A stretch of DNA of 64,000 nt from assembly GCA_037013495.1 (NCBI GenBank), contig CM072806.1:48635814-48699813 (forward strand), in the 5' to 3' direction. The notes under the pieces are model-generated. The model was not told where the DNA came from and did not search any database. It saw only the letters and a program-made list of their open reading frames with translations. This document shows positions 38,165 to 50,215 of the stretch, one piece after another (within the stretch, counting starts at the first letter, position 1; every line of letters begins with the position of its first letter). This DNA comes from Hippophae tibetana. Taxonomy: Eukaryota; Streptophyta; Magnoliopsida; Rosales; Elaeagnaceae. The translations under genes were made by a program, and so were the position numbers.

Positions 38165-38672
38165 CAGCCAAGTCCCTCAGATTAAGTTTTAGATTGCGAT
38201 TAGTCCCTTAGATTCCAAAAGGTATTTTTTAGTCCATGAAAAAGAGTTATTAAGGACAAATAATATTATTTTAACGATTTTTCTATTAAAATACTATTAT
38301 TTCCTATCAAGTTATTAAAAAGTAATTAAAACACAATCCTTTAACAATGATAAAATTACAATTAATATGAAAAAATCATTAGATATTCGTTTTAATATTT
38401 TTTGATTTTTGATTTTTTTAAAAAAATAAAATTATATATTTAAATAATTTTCTGTTAGAATATTTATTTTTGTTGATTTTTTTAAATAAATTCATACTAA
38501 ATTTCATTTTTTTTTATTAATTGCTCTGTTTTATCCCGTTTTAATTACTTGACTATAAAAAGTAATATTTTAATGATGAAATTATTAAAATAATATTATT
38601 TGTTGTTAATTGACACCTTTTCTCAAAGTTGAGGGACTAGAAAGTACCTTTTAGGGACTTCTATAACTCCTC
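38165..38672. mobile_element. Palindromic MITE (fold-back) in the 12 kb intron
   Basis: The ends share the words AAGTCCCT, TAGTCCCT and AAAAGGTA in opposite orientation. The inner arms also pair: ACAAATAATATTATTTTAA near 38257 is mirrored near 38583-38602. Arms of well over 100 bp with a short centre could fold into one long hairpin. There is no coding capacity. Confidence 0.7.
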
Positions 38673-40535
38673 TCTCTCTCTCTATATATATATTATTAAA
38701 TCTCCCAATATTATATTAATTGAGTTTACAAAATTACAAAGTGGTTCAAAAATCCACTTACAAAAAGAATTATCAAACTATTCTAAATAATAGTTGTAAG
38801 CCCATTCTAAAATAAAGTTCCAAAACTTAACTAGGATAACAAGCTTCCCAATTCAAACTTATTACAAAATGGGAATAATTTTTAAATTCTTTTGAAATTG
38901 ATACTCCAAAAGACGTTAAAAAATAAAACTTTTTTCCACAAGAAATTACCATCATTCTTTTATCATAAAAATAATCTTATTCCTTTCCATTCACACCCAA
39001 TCATTGCTCCCACCTCACAATTCTACAACACCTTGCCTTTGAAGCCTAACTACTACTCCTATACCTGTAAAAGGTTTCCAAAAAGCAAATTGGCAAGATC
39101 CTAAAGTAGCTCATTGTATTTACCTATATTCCTCCACAACTTTGACCAAAGTAGATATGCAATTGGATAATGTAAAAATAAATGATTCATATCTTTTGAG
39201 TTATTCTTGCAAAACCCATACCAATTAAGAGACTAATCAATCACTTTAAAAACTTAACTTTGCTTGAGATTGGGCAAGTCCACCCTGATGCAAAGTGATC
39301 GAGAGCTTGCCAATTCGGATCATCTACAAGAAACTCAAAATAAGATTTACAACAGAAACATCCAGATGGATCCTTAGATCACATCCTTCTATTATTTCTA
39401 TTGGCTTTTATGTAATTTTTTTCAGCTTGACAATAACCTCGAATAGTCTTTAACTTCCCAATCATTAAAGTTCGTTCTAAACTTCAAATTCCATCCTTTG
39501 GGTTAATGCAACATGTTAATAGGAATATTCTTTTCCTAACATAACCTATAAAGTCTTGGATATTTTATCAAAAGAGAATCACCTTTCAACCAAGATCCTC
39601 TCAAAAATGAATTTTATCTCCATCTCTTATTATGTATCTCAAATTAGAAAAGAATAATTTTGTGTCTTTACAAATGGCAAGGAGTACAATGTTCTCGTGC
39701 GAATCACACCTTGTATCCCAATCATTCTCATTTAACTCTTATCTACTTTTTATAACCTTTTGCCAATAATGGGAAGCTCTAAATCCACTTCTCTAATAAT
39801 GCTTTGTTTCTTTTGATTATGTTACCAATGCATAATCCTCTTTTTTTCTTCAACCTTTGAGCCATTGTCTAACTGAACAAGTGATTTTTCCTCCCTTCAC
39901 TAGCACCTTCCTACAAAAAATCTTATTATTTTCTCAATTTTTTTTTGCAACTCATAGGTATTTTTAAAATTGATAAATAGTAAGTTGGAAGTTTCAATAA
40001 CATTAAATTGGTCAAAGTCAATTGTCCTCTAGAGAAAACCCTTTTTCACCCCGTGAATCATCTTTCAAATCTTTCAATCATCAATGACTAAAACTCTACT
40101 ACTTTTGGATTACCTTCGAGAGGTAAGCCCAAATGTTTATCTTCAAGCTTAACACAACAATATTCAATCACCTTAGCTAAATTTATAAATCTCTCTTCAT
40201 TGCCTGAGGAAAAAAAGATAATATCATCTGTAAATTGAAGGTAAGAGATTTCAAAATTATATGTCCCTACACTAAGACATTCTATCAAATTATACATCTT
40301 CACTCTTTTAACCAATTTTCTCAATCCATCAACCACCAACATGAAAATGAAAGGTGAAAAGGGGTTTCCTTGCTTTAAGCCTCTTGAAGCCTCAAAGAAC
40401 CCACTTGGTTCTCATTAATAATTACCCTTTAATCTACATTCTCTATCTTTCTCCAAATCATCTTTCTTTCAACACAAAATCCAAAAAATCCCAATCAACA
40501 TGATTGTATGTTTTTACAAAGTCAATCTTGAAAAT

Positions 40536-40689
40536 TGTTAGAGATGTTAGTTGTGTATTAGGTGTCTATCACTAGTTGAATATATTAGTTGTGTATTAGG
40601 TGTATGTCACCTAAGGGTGTCCCTAACTTTGTATATAAATATGTAGTGTCTTTGAATGAAAATTATAAGAGTGAATTCTGAGTTTCACA
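40536..40689 (+). repeat. 5' LTR of the young copia element
   Basis: It starts TGTTAGAGATG and ends GAGTTTCACA, with the TSD AAAAT before it and the initiator-Met primer site immediately after. A TATATAAATATG TATA-type box lies near 40634. Confidence 0.93.
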
Positions 40690-43600
40690 TGGTATCAGAG
40701 CATTTGGGTTACAAAATTCGGAATTTTTTTTTTCGTTTAAATTAGAGGCTGATTTTGGGTAAACACAAATTAAGATTTAGTGCATTTTGGGGTTCCAACT
40801 CGGAACACCCTTTTGGAGTGCACATTTTTTCTCACCGTCGGCACAAGGAAGTCCAACCACCGATTGGCCAAACCCCGAAGTCTGATCACCAGACGAGCCG
40901 CGAGTGAACCATACGCGCCACCACGATTTTTTGTCAACTTTCCACGCGCCGGCACGTGAGAGCGCGTCCCTACAGCAGTCTTCTTCGGTTGACCTCGTGT
41001 TGCTCTCCGGCGTTCCCCTGCGTCATCTGTGGTGGTTTGGCACTCATCGCTTGTGATTGTTCAGGTTTGGGTTCTTCCAATTTTGTGTTCTTGTTCACTG
41101 CATGTTTGGTCGCTGCTGTTGTTGGATTTTGTTTGTTCATTTGTTCGTTGCCTTGTCGTTATGGCTGAAAAGAAATCTAATGTTGTGACGGATATGGTGC
41201 CTGTGATGTCTAAAATCACGGACCATAAGCTCAATGACCCGAATTATTTGGTTTGGAGCAAGACTATTCAAATTTATTTGAGAAGTAACGACCAAGATAC
41301 TCATTTAACTAATGATCCTCCTAAAGATGATTCAAAACAGACATGGCTTAGAGAAGATGCCCGCTTATTTCTGCAGATTCGGAATTCTATTGAGAGTAAT
41401 GTAATTGACTTGATCAATCATTGTGAATTCGTTAAGAAATTGATGGATTATTTGGATTTCTTATATTTTGGTAAAGGAAATCTTTCTCGCATGTATGAGG
41501 TATGCAAAACATTTTACCGTGCAGACAAACAAGATCAATCACTCACGAATTATTTTATGGATTATGAAGAGCTCAATAGTTTGATGCCTTTTATCCCTGA
41601 TGTAAAGGTTCAGCAAAGTCAACGGGAACAAATGGCGGTCATGAGTTTTCTTGCCGGTCTTTCCTCTGCTTTTGAGACTGCTAAGTCCCAGGTTCTTTTT
41701 GGTTCTGAGATCTCCTCTTTACAAGAGGTGTTTAGTCAAGTACTTCGTATAGAAGGCACTCCACCTCCACCTGCTCAATTAAATGGTGCTTTGGTCAGCT
41801 GAAGTAATAATTATGAGCATGGACGGTCAACTTATATGAACAGAAACAAAGGAGGTGGCTTGCACGGGTTTGAAACTCGACCACAGGACCTAGGAGATAT
41901 TGTATGTCACTATTGTCACAAACCAGGACATACGAAACATGACTGTAGAAGGCTTCAGTACAAACATCAGAAATGTCACTTGGCTCATATTGCATCCACT
42001 TCTGATACTTCTGAAAAATCGGTTCTTATCTCTGCAGATGAATTTACCAAGTTCTCACAGTATCAAGAATCACTAAGGTCTTCATCACCTTCTGTCACTG
42101 CTATTGCTGATTTAGGTAAATCAAATGCGTGTCTTCTTTCCTCATCTTCCAAATGGGTTATTGATTCTGGTGCCACAGATCATATGACAGGTAATTGTAG
42201 TCTCTTTTCTACTCTTCAATCACACACTTCCACCTCTACTGTTACCTTAGCCGATGGGTCACCATCTCGTGTTCTTGGGTCTAACACAATTATTCTCACT
42301 CCTTTGCTTCCTTTTTCGTTTGTCTTACATTTACCTAGTTTATCCTTTAATTTGATTTCTGTAAGTCAACTTACTCGCAATCTTAATTGTTGCATCTCAT
42401 TTTTTTCCTGATCGTTGCTTATTTCAGGATCTTATGACGAAGAAGACTATTGGTAAAGGACATGAGTCTGGAGGCCTCTATATTCTTGACACACCAATAC
42501 CGAAATCTGTTGTTTACTTTGGTGTAACCTCTCCCTTCGAGGCACATTGTAGATTGGGTCATCCATCTCTTCCTTTACTTCAGAAATTTTGTCCTCAGTT
42601 TAGTAAGGTGTCTTCATTAGATTGTGAGTCTTGTCAATTTGCAAAATATCATCGTCTTAGTTCAAATCCAAGAGTTAATAAACGTGTTATTGTTCCTTTT
42701 GAATTAGTTCATTCTGATGTTTGGGGTCCTTGTCCTATTTTGTCTAAACCTGGATTTAAGTATTTTGTTACTTTTGTGGATGATTATTCTCATGTAACTT
42801 GGTTATATTTAATGAAGAGTCGTTCTGAATTATTTTCTATTTTTTGCGCATTTTGTGTTGAGATTAAAACTCAATTTAATGTTTCAATTCGTACTTTGTG
42901 AAGTGATAATGCCAAAGAATATACATTAGCTTTGTTTCAATCTTATATGGTTCAAAATGGCATGCTTTATGAAATTTCGTGTGTTGATACTCCATCTCAA
43001 AATGGAGTGGCCGAACGTAAGAACAGACATCTTCTCGAAACTGCACGTGCCTTATTATTTCAAATGAATGTTTCTAAACCTTTTTGGGCCGATGCAGTTT
43101 CAACATGTTTTCTTATTAATCGCATGCCCTCATCTGTTCTTCATGGTGAGATTCCTTACAAAATTTTGTTTCCTAATAAGTCACTATTTTTGGTTGACCC
43201 TAGGATATTTGGTAGCACTTGTTTTGTTCGGGATGTTCGTCCGCATGTTACTAAATTAGATCCCAAGTCTTTGAAGTGTATCTTCTTTGGTTATTCTCGT
43301 CTCCAGAAAGGTTATAGATGTTATTGTCCTAGTCTTAACAAATATCTTGTCTCAATTGATGTTACCTTCATGGAAGACACATCCTATTTTTCATCTTCTC
43401 TTCCTCCTGCACGTCAGTGGGAGGATGATGATTTGTTAGTCTATTCTATCACATCATTTGAACCTGTCTCTGATCCAGTTCCTGTTAAGCCTCCTATAAC
43501 TCAAGTCTACTCCAGACATAGACCTTCTGATTCATGTCCTGCACCTGCTCCTTCGTCATCAGATCCAGTCCTGAACAATGATCTTCCTATTGCATTACGC

Positions 43601-45221
43601 AAAGGTAAACGTCAATGTACTTATCCTATTTCTTCTTTTGTTTCGTATAACTGCTTGTCGTCTTCCTCTTGATTCTATTTCTATCCCTAAAACTGTTCAC
43701 GAAGCCATATCTCATCCTGGTTGGCATCATGCAATGATCGAGGAAATGAATGCGTTGGATGACAATGGTACTTGGGACTTGGTTGATTTCCCTTCGGGGA
43801 AACGGGCTATCGGATGCAAATGGGTGTTCACAGTTAAGGTTAATCCGGATGGGTCAATTGTTCGATTAAAGGCCCGTCTTGTTGCTAAGGGATATGCTCA
43901 AACCTATAGAGTGGACTATTCTGACACTTTCTCTCCTGTTGCTAAATTGACTTATGTTCGGTTGTTTATTTCTATGGCAGCTACTCACCATTGGCCTTTG
44001 CATCAACTAGATATCAAGAATGCTTTTCTTCATGGTGATCTTCAAGATGAGGTGTTTATGGAGCAACCTCCTGGTTTTGTTGCTCAAGGGGAGTCTAGGC
44101 AAGTTTTTCGTCTCCGCAAATCTTTGTATGGTTTGAAACAAAGTCCTCGTGCTTGGTTTGGAAAATTTAGTCAAGCTATAGAAACGTTTGGTATGATGAA
44201 AAGCAAGTCTGATCATTCTGTGTTCTACAAATAATTAGAAGTTGGTATCATTTTTTTAGTTGTGTATATAGATGACATTGTTATTACTGGAAGTGATACT
44301 ACGGGAATTTCATCTCTTAAGTCTTTCCTACATACTCAGTTTCACACGAAGGATTTGGGGATGCTAAAGTATTTCTTGGGTGTTGAAGTCATAAGGAGTA
44401 AAAAATGTATCTTTCTATCTCAGAGAAAATATGTCCTGGACTTATTAACTAAGACAGGAAAATTAGGAGCAAAAACTTGTAGTGCTCCAATGACTCCGAA
44501 CATCTACCTTACAGGAGATGGGGAACTCTTTAAAGATTCTGAGAGATATCGAAGGGTGGTTGAAAAACTGAATTACCTTACTGTGACTCGTCCAGATATT
44601 GCATATTCGGTCAGTGTTAGCCAATTTATGTCATCCCCAATAGTTCATAATTGGGCAGCGTTAGAGCAAATTTTGTGTTACTTGAAAGAAGCACCTGGAC
44701 GTGGTATCTTGTATGCAAATCATGGACACACTCATATTGAATGTTTTTCAGATGCAGATTGGGCAGGTTCCAAAGTGGATAGAAGATCCACATCAGGCTA
44801 TTGTATTTTCATTGGAGGAAATTTAGTCTCATGGAAAAACAAGAAGCAGAATGTTGTGTCACGATCGAGTGTAGAGTCAGAATATAGGACTATGGCACAA
44901 TTTGCGTCTGAGATAATATGGATATATCAACTCTTAGATGAAGTAGGTCTTAAAACTTCTGTACCAGCGAAATTGTGGTGTGATAGCCAAGCTGCTCTTC
45001 ATATTGCTTCTAATCCTGTGTTTCATGAGCGAACTAAATACATTGAAATTGATTGTTATTTTGTTCGCGAGAAAATTCAATAAGGTTTGATTTCTATAGG
45101 ATATATGAAGACTGGAAAACAACTAGGAGATATCTTCACAAAAGCTTTAAGTGGGATTTAAGTTGATTATCTTTGTAACAAGTTGGGCATGATTAATATC
45201 TATGCTCAACTTGAGGGGGAG

Positions 45222-45395
45222 TGTTAGAGATATTAGTTGTGTATTAGGTGTCTATTACTAGTTGAATATATTAGTTTTGTACTAGGTGTCTTAGTTGTGT
45301 ATTAGGTGTATGTCACCTAAGAGTGCCCCTAACTTTGTATATAAATATGTAGTGTTTTTGAATGAAAATTATAAGAGTGAATTCTGAGTTTCACA
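45222..45395 (+). repeat. 3' LTR of the young copia element
   Basis: It starts TGTTAGAGATA after the purine tract and ends GAGTTTCACA, followed by the TSD AAAAT. It contains an extra copy of the short TTAGTTGTGTATTAGGTGT-type unit relative to the 5' LTR. Confidence 0.93.
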
Positions 45396-47552
45396 AAAAT
45401 CAAAGCTTTTTATTATTTCTTCTATAATCCATAACTACCTCATTAATTATTAGAACATATAAAATTTGTCTACTTTTTACAAAAGCTCATTGTCCATCCA
45501 AAATAGTAGACTCAAGTGCATCTCTGAGCCTTAGAGAGAAAATCTTGGCAATGTTCTTGTATAAATTGGTAATAAAGCTAATTAATCTAAATTTCTTGAC
45601 ACTCAAGGCATTATCTTTTGGAATTGCACAAACAAAAATAGCATTAGTTTTTTTAATTTTTAAATTAGTTATGTCATCATTATAGAATTCTCGAAACACC
45701 TCCTACATCTCCTACAACTTGTCTTTAACCATCTCTCAACACGTGAAAGAAAGCAAAGTTAAATCCATCAAGACCAAGAGCCTTATCTTTCGAGCCTTCA
45801 AAGATAGCTTCTTTAATTTCTTCTTCAGAAAATCAATCTAACCAACTTGCCCTTTACTCAATAATATAACCTCAATTTAACCCATGGATTGGTTGTCTTT
45901 GCTCATCATTTGTGGATAAAGTTTCTTGAAAAAATTCACCACTTCCTCTTCTATTTGTTGATCTTCTTTCACTACACTTTTATCTTTTTCAATTTTTCTG
46001 ATCGTGTTTCTATTTTTTTGCCCCCTTCGGCTGCATTATGAAAAAAATTGTGTTTATAACATCATGTTTAATCTATGTGGTTCTTGATATTTGTCTCCAA
46101 ATATTTTCTCATTTACAGTTAGATCTTTCATCTGAATTTTAACTCTGCTTTCATAGACTTATTGATTTTTCTATCCACTTTGACATCTATCTAAGAAACA
46201 AATCTTCTTCAAGTTTTTCTTCTTTCATTCAAGTCACTGAACTCCTTGTTCTGCCTTTTTAACTTTTCTTTCAAATACTCTAACTTCTTCAGTCTTATAA
46301 ACACACCATCCTTGGACAGAAGCTTCTCCTCACTATTGCTGCATTTAAAAAAAAAATCTTTATGGCCAAACCACAAATTCACAAATTTAAAAAAGAAATG
46401 GACCCCATTTTTTTTTGTTTTCGTGCTCTAAAGAACCATGCAATGGTCAAAATAACTCTTTTGACGTATCTCTTGTCTGGTATTAGACCCTACCAAAGCT
46501 TTTCATTGGATAAAAATAAAAATCTATCAAGTTTGCAACAAAACCGGATTGGATCTAAAGTTAGACCGAATAAAATTCACTTGTACACACAATTTCTTTC
46601 AACCTTGTTTGTCATATAAAAGAATTAAAATCTTCATATTTCTCATCTCTCTTCCTCTACCTAATTTTTCTGAAAGGAATTTTACAACATTGAAATTAGC
46701 CCCGTGTACCAATTTGGGCTAAAAAGGCCATACCAATTAGGGTTGCCTTTTCTATATCACTCTTTCTTATCCTTATGGTTGTAAAATGATTTTTAGAGTA
46801 TAAGATTTTGAGAAGTTTGGTGACAAACAATCTAATATAGTAATAGAGCAGGTGTTTGTGTGTTCGTTCTTTGTATCCCCAGACTATATTGGCCCGCCCT
46901 CGAGTAACTCCTTTTCCTTTATCTCCTACTTTGAGTGATTGAGATCTCTGAAATGGTTGGTGAGATGAAGTAGGTTTCGCTTGTTGAAAAGACCGTTGAT
47001 ATGATTGAAAATACGGTACTTTATAAGATCGTCTGGGTTGTTTGTGTGTGCTCTGCACCAATTAGATGATTGACTTGCCCTGAAAAATTCTTTTGTTGAG
47101 GCCAAGAATCTCTAGAACTTAACATTGACTGTCCATTGTAGCTTTTGATCTGATTGTCTAAGAGGACAATTCTGTTTGACATGACCTAGTTTGTTAAAAT
47201 AATAGCAAACGTAAGGATGAAAACAAGGACTACTCGACGAATTCCTTCCTGAAGATCCACTTTGCTGATCTCGTCCAAATTTGAAAAACTTCTTTTCCTT
47301 AGATTAGGAACCTAAGGTCTTGGTTTTTGGTTTACTTGTTCAACCCTGTAAAGTGGTACAGTTGCGCTGTAAGTTCTATCCCTTGGTACATTAGTTGGAC
47401 ACGAATGTTATCTCTTAATCCCATGAAAAACTTGGCAGCTTCATCCTCATCTCTGGCAAACCTTGACAATTGGTTGAATTTGGACTATACATGGCCATCG
47501 TCGTTTCTCCTTAAATGAGAATATGAGATTCATGAATTCAACAATGTCGTTA

Positions 47553-49028
47553 GTGCATGTTTGGTTGGACTGAAAAATGAGAATGAAATGAAATCGATTC
47601 CTAAAAGAGAAGGAATCATAATTCATTCTCCCCTCTTAGGAAATTATTATTTCATTCCTATCTCAAATTTTTTTCCTAATTTTATCTCAACCCCAAATAT
47701 AACCCTAAACCTAAGCCTTAAATCCTAAATCCTAAACCCCAAATCCTAAATCCCAAATCTCAAATCCTAAACCCCAAATCCTAAATCCCAAATCTCAAAT
47801 CCTAAAACCCTAAATATTATTTAAAAATAATAATTTTAACCCTAAATCCCAAATCCCTAAATCCTATTTTGAAAAATAATAATTTTTACCCTAAACCTTA
47901 ATCTACCAATATAACCCTAAACCTTAAAACTTTAAACCCTATTTAGAAAAATAATAATTTTAACCATAAACCTTAACCCACAAATATAACCCTAAACTCT
48001 ATTTAGAAAAATAATAATTTTAACCCTAAACCTTAACCCATAAATATAACCATAAACCCTAAACCCTAAACCTTAATCCACAAATATAACCATAAATCCT
48101 AAATCCTATTTAGAAAAATAATAATTTCAACCATAAACCTTAACCCACAAATATAACCCTAAACCCCAAATCCCAAATTCCAAAACCTAAACCTTATTTA
48201 AAAAAATAATAATTTTAATCATAAACCCTAAACCCTAAACCCTATTTTGAAAAATAATAATTTTTACCCTAAATCCTATTTAGAAATATAATAATTTTAA
48301 CCATAAACTTTAATCCACAAATATAACCATAAACACTAAATCCTAAACCCCAAATCCCAAAACCCTAAACTCTATTTAGAAAAATAATAATTTTAACCAT
48401 AAACCTTAATCCACAAATATAACCATAAACCCTAAACCTTAACCCACAAATATAACCCTAAACCCCAAACCCCAAATCCCAAAACCCTATTTAGAAAAAT
48501 AATAATTTTAACCCTAAACCTTAACCTACAAATATAACTCTAAACCTTAAACTCTATTTAGAAAAATAATAATTTTAACCTTAAATTTTAACCCATAAAT
48601 ATAACCATAAATCATAAACCTTAAATCCCACATCTCAAATCCCTATTTAGAAAAATAATAATTTTAACCCTAAATCTTAACCCATCTTAAACCTCAAATC
48701 CCTAAATCCTAAACCTTAAAACCCTAAACCCTATTTAGAAAAATGATTTTAATAATATATTTATTTTTAAGTAATAATTATTTAAAAAAATAATGATTTT
48801 AATAATATATTTTTTCTGACGAAAAATAATAATTAAATGATATTATTTAAATTTTACTGAATATAGAGATATTAAAGTAATATGCAGTGTTTTTCATTCC
48901 ATTCCAGTTGTAAATCAAACACTGTAATACTGATTCTTTTGATTCCAGTGGTCAAACCAAACCAAACAAAACTTTTTCCTTTCCATTTTACTTTCATTTC
49001 AATTCCATTCTGTGAACCAAACACTACC
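47553..49028. mobile_element. Tourist-like MITE carrying a telomere-like repeat array
   Basis: The target-site duplication is TTA at 47550-47552 and 49029-49031. Ends are GTGCATGTTTGGTT and, in reverse complement, GGTAGTGTTTGGTT, sharing the TGTTTGGTT core common in Tourist/PIF-Harbinger MITEs. Subterminal parts contain GAATGGAAT-type words. At 1,476 bp it is long for a MITE because its middle (about 47690-48750) is a degenerate tandem array. It has no coding capacity. It lies inside a gypsy gag fragment. Confidence 0.8.
47690..48750 (+). repeat. Degenerate CCCTAAA-type tandem array with a longer period
   Basis: Heptamer-like words (AACCCTAAACC, AATCCCAAATCC) alternate with a longer unit containing TTTAGAAAAATAATAATTTT, then AACC, then CACAAATATAACC. 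By eye the AAAATAATAATTTT core occurs about a dozen times. CCCTAAA is the common plant telomere repeat, but this array is interstitial and confined to the MITE. Confidence 0.85.
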
Positions 49029-49401
49029 TTAGTCCTAGTAGTTTTGTTAAGCGTTCGTAGAATGTCACTTCGAACTCTTTCCATCCAATGGTATCTATGT
49101 CTCTACTTCAGACTTACTGAGTCCCACCAGTAGTCGGCTTCTGCAGAAAATCAATATACGGCTAAACCAGTTCAAAAGCATTCGGGTATAGAAAATGTGT
49201 CTTAACTTCTTTATATCTCGAAACCCCCCTTCAGCTATAATAGGGTTTGGATTTCCGTTGAAGTAAGCAGGATGAGTCAAACTCTTTGAGGTAGTATGCT
49301 CTACCTTTCTCATCGGATTCATCCAGAGATACCAATCTACAGAGCGTAGATAAAATATTACCTGCACCTTGTTCTCTGACTATTCTTCTACGAGGAGGCA
49401 T

Positions 49402-50215
49402 GCTTAGACAAAAGAAAACAAATTTTTGAAATCATAAGATGATCGAGTCTTTGTGACTTAATTTTTATTCTCGGGAGATTGGTGAATGCAAACAATAAAA
49501 GATATATTATTTTGAAAGGAAAAGTATTTAGTTGGGATTTTGTTCGGAAACTTCGTTAAACATGAAACCGAAAACAAGATAATTGGACCATTACTGTAGG
49601 AAAAATAGCATCGTTTGGTATTTGGAAAAGAATAAGTGGAAAAGGATTGAAGAAAATACCAACCTTGTTTTGGAAACTAAGAACGTGAATTTAAATCAAA
49701 CCCATACTCAAAATCCTTCAATCCTCTTCCACCTCTTTGCCACTAAGAAAAAAATTCAAATTGTCTAAATCCACTTCTTCACTTTCTCTTTCCTTTTCTT
49801 TTTCCTCTTTTTTTTTCTTCTTCCTCTCTTTCTTTCTCACTGCAAATGTGTTTGCCTCCAAATTCTCTTGTCCTCTCTAGAAATCTCTATTACCCACTCC
49901 TCTCTCGATATAACTAAGACAACAACAACAATTATTAGGATGGTATGGCTTTTCTAAACCTTTGCTTGTCAAGCCCACCATTTTGGGCTGTCTTCACTCT
50001 CTCTCTCTCTCTTTCATTGCTAATTAGCTCCACTGGGCCCACACCAAATAAATGTCTAGTAACTGAGTTAAAAATGATATATTGTGAAATTATTGTAATC
50101 TCAAACCAAGTATTCGTTTTTAGATTATGCCAATGAAGTCCTAGGTTGTTTTTGATGTAATATAATATTTCTAAAAATGCTGATTTTTTGCATTATAATA
50201 CATTGGAAACTGCAG
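49402..50215. other. Rest of the 12 kb intron, unassigned
   Basis: The left part may be the leader or LTR of the gypsy fragment on the minus strand, but no terminal pair was found. From about 49800 it contains CT-rich runs and then intron sequence leading to the acceptor AACTGCAG before 50216. Confidence 0.4.

Larger units (their letters stand above)
40536..45395 (+). mobile_element. Young Ty1/copia element (short LTRs, Ale/Retrofit-like), full length, inside a LINE
   Basis: It is 4,860 bp with LTRs at 40536-40689 and 45222-45395 and the TSD AAAAT at 40531-40535 and 45396-45400. The primer site TGGTATCAGAGC starts at 40690. Gag runs from 41161 (NYLVWSKTI, LFLQIRNSIES), with a CHYCHKPGHTKHDC knuckle near 41905. 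Protease has WVIDSGATDHM near 42155. Integrase spans about 42700-43290 (VHSDVWGP, FVDDYSH, NGVAERKNR). Reverse transcriptase spans about 43720-44490 (KWVFTVK, LDIKNAFLHGDL, YIDDIVIT). RNase H spans about 44740-45085 (DADWAGS, SVESEYR). A purine tract TTGAGGGGGAG lies just before the 3' LTR. The LTRs differ by five substitutions plus one block of about 20 bp, so the insertion is recent compared with its neighbours. All domains are present, with only a handful of breaks. Confidence 0.95.
38690..46400 (-). mobile_element. LINE in the 12 kb intron, minus strand, split by a young copia element
   Basis: On the minus strand, from high to low coordinates: a linker with NRNTIRKIEK and VVNFFKKLY near 45930-46030; the start of the reverse transcriptase with FVCAIPKDN, FRLISFITNLYKNIAKIFS at 45487-45699; FKIDFVKTYNHVDWDFLDF at about 40470-40535; the catalytic-box region LQFTDDIIFFSSG near 40205-40250; and a zinc-binding domain with NWYGFCKNNSKDMNHLFLHY near 39110-39240. 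The 3' end is a TA/GA-rich tail at about 38660-38690. Several in-frame stops are visible between these motifs. The catalytic YADD-type box reads FTDD. The reading frame resumes across the copia insertion at 40536-45395. Confidence 0.88.
46690..49401 (-). mobile_element. Ty3/gypsy gag fragment, minus strand, split by a MITE
   Basis: On the minus strand a gag-like start MPPRRRIVREQGAG lies at 49401, followed by capsid-type sequence (GWKEFEVTFYERL near 49050-49090). After the MITE at 47553-49028 it continues toward a knuckle CYYFNKLGHVKQNC near 47165-47205 and a Gln/Ser-rich stretch (YFQSYQRSFQQ near 47000). No pol domains or LTRs are recognised here. It is old and broken in several places. Confidence 0.7.

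Noticed and set aside
47690-48750. True telomere or CRISPR-like array
   Set aside because: Units are degenerate, of mixed length, flanked by MITE ends and inside a gypsy fragment. There are no spacers, and CRISPR arrays are not expected in plant nuclear DNA.
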